A DNA stretch of 64,000 nucleotides from an uncultured Oscillospiraceae bacterium (lineage in GTDB: Bacteria; Bacillota; Clostridia; Oscillospirales; Oscillospiraceae): NCBI GenBank assembly GCA_949935795.1, contig CATLFX010000003.1, positions 45,562 to 109,561 on the forward strand, given 5' to 3'. This document shows, piece after piece, positions 1-5,946 of this stretch. Under the pieces are notes generated by a model. That model was not told the origin of the DNA and made no database searches. It saw only the letters and a list, made by a program, of their open reading frames with translations. How positions within the stretch are numbered: the stretch's first letter is position 1; every line of letters starts with the position of its first letter. The position numbers were made by a program, and so were the translations under genes.

Positions 1-301
1 CTTTTTCGGGATGGGACTCCACGATCCGGCTCTGGCCCTTGTCCGGGGCAAAGCCCAGGTATTCCTCCCCGGAGGCCAGGAACTGGACGTCGATGTAGGT
101 GCGGTGGACCTCCGGCTTTTTCTCCTGACGGGGGCCGGTGGTGGTGTCAAAGACCTGGGCGAAAATGTCCTGGCCCTCGATCTCGTACACGCCGGGCTCC
201 ATGGCCGTCAGGTCATGGGTTTGCAGAAAGCGGAGAGCCTTTCGGATGGGCTCCGGATAGCGGGCCAGATCGTCGCCCGCGGACAGAGAAGATGCAATCA
301 T
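1..301 (-). CDS. YhcH/YjgK/YiaL family protein (C-terminus outside window)
   Basis: The reading frame starts at the ATG at 301 and runs off the left edge, giving about 100 N-terminal residues. The frame contains VHRTYIDVQFLASGEE followed by LGFAP, the conserved core of the YhcH/YjgK/YiaL (DUF386, EbgC-like) cupin family. Members sit in operons for unusual sugars and sugar acids; their chemistry is poorly defined, though some have been proposed to act as anomerases or isomerases. It lies 11 bp downstream of the dehydrogenase and is surely the last visible gene of that operon. It is the second family member here; the other opens the operon at 1811. Confidence 0.85.
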   Translation of the reverse strand, partial: MIASSLSAGDDLARYPEPIRKALRFLQTHDLTAMEPGVYEIEGQDIFAQVFDTTTGPRQEKKPEVHRTYIDVQFLASGEEYLGFAPDKGQSRIVESHPEK

Positions 302-312
302 GGGCGGCCTCC

Positions 313-1314
313 TTACATATTGAGCACGCTGTTCCAGATCTCTTCCACCACGGGGATGCCGTTTTCCATATAGTCCACGATGTTCCGCGCTTCCCGTTCG
401 GCGGGGTAGCGGACCTCGCCGCCCTCCTCGGCAGGGATGGAGGACTTGACATCGGCCAGGATGGCGTTGACGATCTCCTCGGTCTGCTCGGGGGTGTTTC
501 CCTTGGTAGGGTCGATGGCGATCATCACCTGGCTCAGGCCCACCTCGTCGCCGAAAGTACCGATGGTCTGGACGCTGTTGCCGTTGGTGAGGACGGTGGC
601 GATCAGGTCCAGGGCGATGGAGATGCCGCTGCCCTTCCAGTAGCCCATGGGCAGCACCCGCCAGGTCTTTTCGATAGCGGCGGGGTCGGTGGTCAGGTTG
701 CCGTCCTCATCGTAGCCGCCGGGGACCGGGAGCTGCCGGCCCTTCAGGCGGCAGTCCTCGATCTTGCCGTAGCTGAACTGGCTGACCGCGCAGTCCACCA
801 CCACATGACGGCCGTCGGAACGGGGGATGGCGAAAACGATGGGATTGTTGCCGATCTTCTTGTCCTTGCCCCCCCAGGCGGGCATATTGGGGCAGGTGTT
901 GGACCAGCAGATGCCAATACAGCCGTTGTCTGCAGCCTGATAGCCGTAGCTGCCGCCCCGCATCCAGTGGTTGTTGTTGCCCAGCGCCACAATGCCGATG
1001 CCGTACTGCTTCGCCAGCTCACAGGCGCGGTCCATGGCCATCTTGGCATTCAGAGGGCCAAAGCCCCGGTGGCCGTTCCAGCGCTCGAATGCGCCCAGGG
1101 CGATTTCCGTGGTGGCCACCACGTTGGGGTCAATCTCGCCCTTGTCCAGGTAGCTGACCACTCTGGGGAAGCGGTTCAAGCCGTGGCTGAACACGCCCGC
1201 CAGGCTGTTCTGGGCAAACAGGGTGGCCGCGTCGTCGGCCCCTTTTTCGGTGAAGCCCTTTTTCATCAGCACACGCTTGAACTGGGCCTTCATCTCCTCG
1301 TAAGGTACTCTCAT
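313..1314 (-). CDS. dlgD: Ldh_2-family dehydrogenase, 2,3-diketo-L-gulonate reductase-like (YiaK/DlgD)
   Basis: A 333-residue NAD(P)H-dependent oxidoreductase of the malate/L-lactate dehydrogenase type 2 family, the same length as E. coli YiaK (DlgD), which reduces 2,3-diketo-L-gulonate. Recognisable features are the opening MRVPYEEMKAQFKRVL, the SHGLNRFPR motif with its conserved histidine near residue 44, GNNNHWMRGGSYG near residue 117 and KGSGISIALDLIAT near residue 228. In E. coli yiaK is followed by yiaL, and here YiaL-family genes flank it on both sides, which supports a role in ascorbate-derived or related sugar-acid breakdown. The exact substrate cannot be read from the sequence; another 2-oxo acid or polyol acid is possible. 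Confidence 0.85.
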   Translation of the reverse strand: MRVPYEEMKAQFKRVLMKKGFTEKGADDAATLFAQNSLAGVFSHGLNRFPRVVSYLDKGEIDPNVVATTEIALGAFERWNGHRGFGPLNAKMAMDRACELAKQYGIGIVALGNNNHWMRGGSYGYQAADNGCIGICWSNTCPNMPAWGGKDKKIGNNPIVFAIPRSDGRHVVVDCAVSQFSYGKIEDCRLKGRQLPVPGGYDEDGNLTTDPAAIEKTWRVLPMGYWKGSGISIALDLIATVLTNGNSVQTIGTFGDEVGLSQVMIAIDPTKGNTPEQTEEIVNAILADVKSSIPAEEGGEVRYPAEREARNIVDYMENGIPVVEEIWNSVLNM

Positions 1315-1334
1315 TTCACAGTCTCCTTTGCGTT

Positions 1335-1811
1335 TTATTTTGCGGGAAATTTAATGACGATTTTTTTAATGGTCTCCGGCTGACTGCCGTTGCCGGGTCT
1401 CACACAGAAGGGGCGGTGAACATCGTTCGGGAAGAATACGCCGTAATCGCCCGCAGTCAGGGGGAGCAAAACCTCCGGGGCGTGGGGGTCATCCTGATAA
1501 TACAGGGTATCCTTCTCCTGAAGCAGGTCGGCGGAGACTACGTTTTTGCCGGTGTCCGGATAGTAGCCGATGCACTCTCCACCGGAGACCACATAATGCA
1601 GCTCCGCATAGTGACGGTGCACCTCAGCCGGACGCTGGGTGGCCGGCTGGGTGGTGCGCTCGTTGATGAGCACCACAATGTCCTCGCCGGGGAAGAAATC
1701 ATAGCGGCCTTCTTTCAGAGGGGCGGCGTCAAGTCCGCCGCAGAAGGAAAGAAGCCGGTTTAGAGTGGGGCAGTAGCCCACGTCTGGGGGAGTGCCATGC
1801 CCTGTGATCAT
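1335..1811 (-). CDS. YhcH/YjgK/YiaL family protein
   Basis: A 158-residue protein with the family core EVHRHYAELHYVVSGGE, a central IGYYPDTGK segment, and a conserved His near the C-terminus in FFPNDVHRPF. These His/Glu positions are the presumed metal-binding cupin residues. It is the first gene of the operon whose promoter lies at 1857-1885. I chose the ATG at 1811 because GAGGTG sits 5 bases upstream; a GTG at 1814 is the alternative. Together with the partial paralogue at 1-301 it brackets the YiaK-like dehydrogenase, so the two proteins may act on different steps or anomers of the same sugar acid. Confidence 0.85.
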   Translation of the reverse strand: MITGHGTPPDVGYCPTLNRLLSFCGGLDAAPLKEGRYDFFPGEDIVVLINERTTQPATQRPAEVHRHYAELHYVVSGGECIGYYPDTGKNVVSADLLQEKDTLYYQDDPHAPEVLLPLTAGDYGVFFPNDVHRPFCVRPGNGSQPETIKKIVIKFPAK

Positions 1812-1832
1812 CACATCACCTCATCTCGTTTT

Positions 1833-1844
1833 GCAATCGATTGC
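1833..1844. promoter_or_regulatory. LacI-type operator O1
   Basis: The perfect palindrome GCAATCGATTGC lies just downstream of the operon -10 box, where a bound repressor would block initiation. It nearly matches the sites at 1965-1976 and 3084-3095. The likely binder is the LacI-family protein encoded at 2031-3020. Confidence 0.75.
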
Positions 1845-1856
1845 TAACCTGATATC

Positions 1857-1885
1857 AGAATACTCCACAATTTTAATTGTGTCAA
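1857..1885 (-). promoter_or_regulatory. Promoter of the sugar-acid operon
   Basis: On the minus strand TTGACA (1880-1885) and TATTCT (1857-1862) are separated by exactly 17 bases. The start of the first operon gene lies about 45 bases downstream, with operator O1 in between. Confidence 0.75.
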
Positions 1886-1964
1886 TAACGTAATGATACA
1901 CAAATATGATCCTTGTATTTTGTGCACTACATCCAAAAATCTGCGGGCAAGCAGAGCGGTATAT

Positions 1965-1976
1965 GCAATCGATTGA
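1965..1976. promoter_or_regulatory. LacI-type operator O2
   Basis: GCAATCGATTGA, one base different from O1, lies 132 bp from it and about 80 bp upstream of the operon -35 box. Two spaced operators suggest repression by looping, as is known for LacI-family regulators. Confidence 0.65.
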
Positions 1977-1985
1977 TTTTACAGC

Positions 1986-2020
1986 AAAAAAACTCACCCG
2001 CCCTAAAGAGGGGGGTGAGC
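1986..2020 (-). terminator. Intrinsic terminator of the lacI-type gene
   Basis: On the minus strand a stem of CTCACCC against GGGTGAG is followed by seven T residues. It separates the regulator transcript from the operon it controls. Confidence 0.8.
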
Positions 2021-2030
2021 ATTTTCCGTA

Positions 2031-3020
2031 CTATGTGGTTTCCCGCTCAATGATCCTGGAAAACAGCATGATTTTTGACGGGGATGTTCCGCCGTTGAGA
2101 CTTTCCATCAGAATGCGGGAGGTTTCCATGCTCATTTCCAGCATCATGTTGTCCAGAGCGGTGAGCTTGGGATTGCAGATCTCGCAGTATCGAGTGTTGT
2201 CAATGCCGATCACCTGCACCTGCTCGGGCACCTGGATGCCGGCGTCGGTCAGGGCCCGGATGCCGCTGACCGCCGCTTCGTCCTCGCAGAACATCAGGCC
2301 CTCCACATCGGGGTGTTCGCTGAGGATCTGCCGCGTCACCCGGTAGCCCTCTTCCAGGGAGGTCGGCGCCAGATAGACCCAATCAGCGCATTCCGGCGCC
2401 TTCCCCTCCCGAACGGCCTGGAGAAATCCCGCCTGCTTCTGCAGGTTGCTGGGGGTGGTGTTTGGGATGATGAAGGCGATCTTATGGTGGTTCTTCTTTT
2501 GCATCAGCTTGATGCATTCCATCACGCCGTTATACTCATCCACCAAAACGCCCTTGACATTGGGCAGCGGCAGATAGCCGTTGGCCATAGCGATGGGGAT
2601 GTCCGGAAAGTTCTGAGCCAGCGCCTGCTCTACCGCCTCACACTGAAAGGTGGAGCCTACCAGCATCAACCCATCGATCTGCCGCTGGGCCAGCCGCCGG
2701 ATGGCGTTGACCTTGCCCTCCTCTGTGATGCCGGTGTTGAGGATGAGGCAGGTATACCCGGAGCGGGAGAGCTCCTGCTCCACATAAAAGGCGATGTCCA
2801 TGTAGTGGGCGTAGCGAATGTCCGCAATGAGTATGCCTATCATTTTACTGGAACGCTTCACCAGTCCGCGGGCGGTTTCATTGGGAGTGTAATCGTACTG
2901 TTCCAGCAGGGCTTCAATTTTCCGGCGGGTTTCCGGCTTGATACCGGGCTTGTTATTGACTACCCGGGACACGGTGCTGGCAGAAACACCGGCTTTTTCC
3001 GCTATATCGTAAATGGTCAT
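2031..3020 (-). CDS. LacI-family transcriptional regulator
   Basis: A 329-residue regulator with the classic N-terminal LacI helix-turn-helix at residues 3-25 (IYDIAEKAGVSASTVSRVVN) and hinge helix region to about residue 60, then a periplasmic-binding-protein-like effector domain (IGILIADIRYAHYMDIAF, DGLMLVGSTF, VIGIDNTRYCE). It is transcribed toward the sugar-acid operon and ends in its own terminator, so the operon is separately driven. Identical half-sites occur at its own promoter and in the operon promoter, which points to autoregulation and repression of the operon. The effector is probably a sugar acid but cannot be named. Confidence 0.92.
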   Translation of the reverse strand: MTIYDIAEKAGVSASTVSRVVNNKPGIKPETRRKIEALLEQYDYTPNETARGLVKRSSKMIGILIADIRYAHYMDIAFYVEQELSRSGYTCLILNTGITEEGKVNAIRRLAQRQIDGLMLVGSTFQCEAVEQALAQNFPDIPIAMANGYLPLPNVKGVLVDEYNGVMECIKLMQKKNHHKIAFIIPNTTPSNLQKQAGFLQAVREGKAPECADWVYLAPTSLEEGYRVTRQILSEHPDVEGLMFCEDEAAVSGIRALTDAGIQVPEQVQVIGIDNTRYCEICNPKLTALDNMMLEMSMETSRILMESLNGGTSPSKIMLFSRIIERETT

Positions 3021-3057
3021 GGTGTCAAAAACCTTTCTTCTGCAAAGTTATAGTTCA

Positions 3058-3095
3058 ATGATAACACCGAAATATAGAAAATACAAGCGATTGCA
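3058..3095 (-). promoter_or_regulatory. Promoter of the lacI-type gene with overlapping operator
   Basis: On the minus strand TTGTAT (3081-3086) and TATCAT (3058-3063) are 17 bases apart. The operator-like sequence CAAGCGATTGCA (3084-3095) overlaps the -35 box and matches the operon operators in one half, which fits negative autoregulation. Confidence 0.7.
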
Positions 3096-3177
3096 AAATG
3101 GTTTTCATATTATTTACATATGATATTCCCTGCACAGCGGGACCAGAAAGGGGAAAATACCTTTCGGGCCAAAGAGC

Positions 3178-3231
3178 GGCCCCGCCACCCGACGAGAGGA
3201 TGTCTCTCTATCAAGTGGTGGGCGGGCCTTT
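3178..3231 (+). terminator. Terminator-like hairpin in a gene-free region
   Basis: GGCCCCGCCACC pairs almost completely with GGTGGGCGGGCC, followed by TTTGT. No convincing coding sequence precedes it on the plus strand, so it may end a short untranslated RNA or be a remnant. Confidence 0.4.
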
Positions 3232-3393
3232 GTAATATGTGGAAAAAACCGGCCATTTGAACAAAGAGAACATGCTTTGCGACATGGAAATCAATTTAAT
3301 GAATTACTTCGACTCTCTTTGTCCCCGCCCAAAACTGTCCCAATTTTTCCCCTGCCTGGGCGGCGTTGAGGCCGGGTTCCCCGCGGAAAAGGA

Positions 3394-3432
3394 GTCCGGA
3401 GCAGTTCCGTGTGAATTGCTCCGGGCTTTTTT
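3394..3432 (+). terminator. Intrinsic terminator in a gene-free region
   Basis: CCGGAGCA pairs with TGCTCCGG and six T residues follow. It lies about 90 bp before the ECF sigma gene. The 428 bp between the lacI promoter and the sigma gene hold only this and the preceding hairpin; I see no supported gene there. Confidence 0.55.
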
Positions 3433-3523
3433 ACTCAAACGCGCAACGAACCGCCTCCGTTGGGGGTATTATATATGACAGGCAGAAAACGCGCCGCGGC
3501 CGAGGCGCGCAGGAAAGAAGGCG

Positions 3524-4000
3524 ATGGCCTTGACACAGGAGCAGCGCACCCAGGTGGTGGAGCGCTGGGGCGACATGGTGTACCGTCTGGCCCTGGCCCG
3601 CACCGCCAGCGTTCCCGACGCGGAGGACGTGTTTCAGGAGGTCTTTTTGCGCTATTTCCGCCATGAGGAGCGGTTTCACAGCGACGAATACCGTAAGGCG
3701 TGGCTTTTGCGCTGTACCATAAACCGGTGCAAAAGCCTGCTGGCCTCCCCGTGGCGCAAGCGCACCGTACCCCTGGAGACCGCCGAGGAGGTGGGTGTGG
3801 AGGACGATTACCGCGAGGTGTACAGCGCGGTGCTCTCCCTGCCCGAGAAGTACCGGGCGGTCATCCATCTGCACTACTTCGAGGGCCTGTCGGTGGCCGA
3901 GATGGCCGCCGCCCTGAACTCCACGGAGGGCACCGTCAAATCCCAGCTCAGCCGGGGCCGGGCCCTCCTGCGGGATATGCTGAAGGAGGTAGAGCTTTGA
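3524..4000 (+). CDS. ECF-type RNA polymerase sigma factor
   Basis: A 158-residue extracytoplasmic-function sigma factor. Region 2 is visible at about residues 10-75 (DMVYRLALARTASVPDAEDVFQEVFLRYF is the core, then AWLLRCTINRCKS), and region 4 at about 105-155 (LPEKYRAVIHLHYFEGLSVAEMA followed by the helix-turn-helix GTVKSQLSRGRALLRDML). There is no C-terminal extension. Its TGA stop overlaps the TTG start of the serpin gene, the arrangement typical of sigma/anti-sigma pairs, so the two are co-translated. The tethered serpin or an unseen factor probably controls its activity. Confidence 0.93.
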   Translation: MALTQEQRTQVVERWGDMVYRLALARTASVPDAEDVFQEVFLRYFRHEERFHSDEYRKAWLLRCTINRCKSLLASPWRKRTVPLETAEEVGVEDDYREVYSAVLSLPEKYRAVIHLHYFEGLSVAEMAAALNSTEGTVKSQLSRGRALLRDMLKEVEL

Positions 4001-5574
4001 AACGTTATCGACAGGCGAACGAGAACATACACGCCTCTGAGGAATTAAAGGAAAAGGCCGCCCGGCCCGGCCAAAAACGCCCCTACGCCCGCTGGACGGG
4101 AGCGGTGGCCGCGGTGCTGGCCGTGGTTTTGATTGGAGGGATCGCCATGTGGCCTGGAAAGGCCCAACCCAGCGCGAACAATCCGAACGGCCCCGCCTTG
4201 TTCTCCCTGGAGGGCGGCAGCCGGATGGCGGGGCGGTCCGCCGCCCAGGCCACGGCCCTGTCGGTGGCGAAATACCCCGAAATGCACCCCTATCCCAGGG
4301 AGGAGAACTTTTACTCCGGCAAGAATGTGGACTGGGAAAAGGCCAGTAAAGCCTATAGCGATGCCTATGACGCATGGTGGAAGGACCGGGATGCCCTGCG
4401 GTCCGGCACGGACTATACCGGGGTGATGGACGATTTTATCTCCCGCTCCACCGCCCAGTTCCTGACCGACGCCGGGGAGGAAAACCGGGTTTACTCCCCG
4501 CTGAACGTCTACATGGCCCTGTCCATGCTGGCGGAGACCACCGGGGACAACACCCGGGCCCAGATTTTGGACCTGCTCCAGGTGGGCTCCATCGAGGAAT
4601 TACGGGAGCGGGCCAACGCCCTGTGGCTGGACCACTACCGGGACGACGGCACGGTGACCTCCATCCTGGGCAACTCCCTGTGGCTGCGGGAGGATTTCAC
4701 CTACAGTCAAAAGACCCTGGACACCCTGGCCAAGGCCTATTACGCCTCCTCCTTCTCCGGCGAAATGGGGAGCGAGGAGTATAACCAGGCCCTGCGGGAC
4801 TGGATCAACGAGCAGACCAACGGCCTGCTGGAGGAGCAGGCGGAGGGACTGGAGATGGACGCGTCCACGGTGCTGGCCCTGGCCTCTACCATTTATTTCA
4901 AAGCGGCCTGGCACGACGAGTTCGGCAAAGAAAACACCGAGACGGACACCTTTCACGCCCTGTCCGGCGACGTGGACGCGGAGTTTATGCGCCAGACCCT
5001 GGAGAGCACCTTTTACTGGGGGGACAATTTTACGGCGGTCCAGCTTCGCTTCCAGGAGGGGGGCAGCATGTGGCTGATCCTCCCCGCCGAGGGCTGCTCC
5101 GTAGACGAACTGCTGGACAGCGGCGAGGCCATGGAGTTCCTCCTCTCCCCCAAATACGACCAGTATGACGGCGAGGGCAATGTGACGCGGGAGGGCTGGA
5201 CTGGGCAGAAGTTTCTGACCATCCACCTGTCCATGCCCAGATTTGACGTGTCCTCCGACTTGGATCTCATCGAGGGCTTGGAAGCACTGGGTGTCACCGA
5301 CGTATTCGACCCGGTTGTCTCCAACTTCGACCCCCTGGAGGCGTCCACCGACGACCCGCTGTACGTCTCCCAGGCCCAGCACGCCGCCCGGGTAAAGGTG
5401 GACGAGGAGGGCTGCGAGGCGGCGGCCTACACCGTAATGATGGTGGAGGCCACCGGGCTCGCGATCCCGGAGGACGAGGTAGACTTCATCCTGGACCGGC
5501 CTTTCCTGTTCGCCGTCACCGGAGAGAGCGGTTTGCCCCTGTTCACAGGCGTCGTAAATCAACCTAACGGGTAA
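3997..5574 (+). CDS. Membrane-tethered serpin in the anti-sigma position
   Basis: A 525-residue protein starting at the TTG at 3997, chosen because AAGGAGGT lies six bases upstream and it overlaps the sigma stop codon; the longer open frame upstream is a shadow of the sigma gene. Residues 1-32 are a basic cytoplasmic segment, 33-52 one transmembrane helix, then a linker and a full serpin fold from about residue 130. The hinge of the reactive-centre loop, DEEGCEAAAYT at 469-479, fits the pattern of inhibitory serpins, with Cys where Thr is usual at P14. The C-terminal RPFLFAV strand is intact. It should act outside the cell as a covalent protease inhibitor anchored to the membrane. P1 cannot be fixed: the loop is about three residues longer than in antitrypsin. 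Confidence 0.9.
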   Translation: MKRYRQANENIHASEELKEKAARPGQKRPYARWTGAVAAVLAVVLIGGIAMWPGKAQPSANNPNGPALFSLEGGSRMAGRSAAQATALSVAKYPEMHPYPREENFYSGKNVDWEKASKAYSDAYDAWWKDRDALRSGTDYTGVMDDFISRSTAQFLTDAGEENRVYSPLNVYMALSMLAETTGDNTRAQILDLLQVGSIEELRERANALWLDHYRDDGTVTSILGNSLWLREDFTYSQKTLDTLAKAYYASSFSGEMGSEEYNQALRDWINEQTNGLLEEQAEGLEMDASTVLALASTIYFKAAWHDEFGKENTETDTFHALSGDVDAEFMRQTLESTFYWGDNFTAVQLRFQEGGSMWLILPAEGCSVDELLDSGEAMEFLLSPKYDQYDGEGNVTREGWTGQKFLTIHLSMPRFDVSSDLDLIEGLEALGVTDVFDPVVSNFDPLEASTDDPLYVSQAQHAARVKVDEEGCEAAAYTVMMVEATGLAIPEDEVDFILDRPFLFAVTGESGLPLFTGVVNQPNG

Positions 5575-5579
5575 ATCAA

Positions 5580-5607
5580 AACCCTCCCTGGTTGCAGGGA
5601 GGGTTTT
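5580..5607 (+). terminator. Intrinsic terminator of the sigma/serpin operon
   Basis: CCCTCCCTG pairs with CAGGGAGGG around GTTG, followed by TTTT, five bases after the serpin stop codon. Confidence 0.85.
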
Positions 5608-5657
5608 GTTATTCCGTTAAGCTCATAGCACCGACGCAGGGGCGCCCCTGCCGGGGG

Positions 5658-5868
5658 CGTTACTTTCTCTCTCGCGAGAGAAAGTAACCAAAGAGCGCGC
5701 TTAGGGGGAAATCCGCCGGTTCGCACGGACCAAAGGACGGTCCGCGCTCTCAGGCGGCTTTCCCCCTAAGAACCCCCTGTTACGGGGGACGCCCTATACG
5801 ATAGGGCGAAATTACTTTCCGGCGCTCGGGGCTTTCGACGCAGCTGCTCCTATTTGTGCTGCCGCCGA
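5658..5868 (+). repeat. Dispersed multi-hairpin element type 1, copy A
   Basis: It begins with a hairpin whose 12-base arms are TTACTTTCTCTC and GAGAGAAAGTAA, continues with a long stem of CTTAGGGGG against CCCCCTAAG, a CCCCCTGTTACGGGGG hairpin and CCCTATACG, and ends near TATTTGTGCTGCCGCC. It lies downstream of the serpin terminator, in the same orientation as that gene. Six relatives occur at 12125, 14074, 32585, 33442, 47118 and 55474. Confidence 0.85.
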
Positions 5869-5946
5869 TGTCTGGTCATGGAGTTTGGGTGGGTCTATTG
5901 TTCTGCGCCTGGGTGGGTGCGCCGTCCCCTTACAGCGCGTTTGTAT

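Noticed and set aside
3239..3478. A 79-codon frame upstream of the first ECF gene
   Set aside because: It runs through an intrinsic terminator, has no ribosome site and no recognisable sequence.
3700..5574. A possible sigma-serpin fusion of 624 residues
   Set aside because: The N-terminal part is the sigma gene read in the wrong frame. The ribosome site and start overlap favour a separate serpin from 3997.
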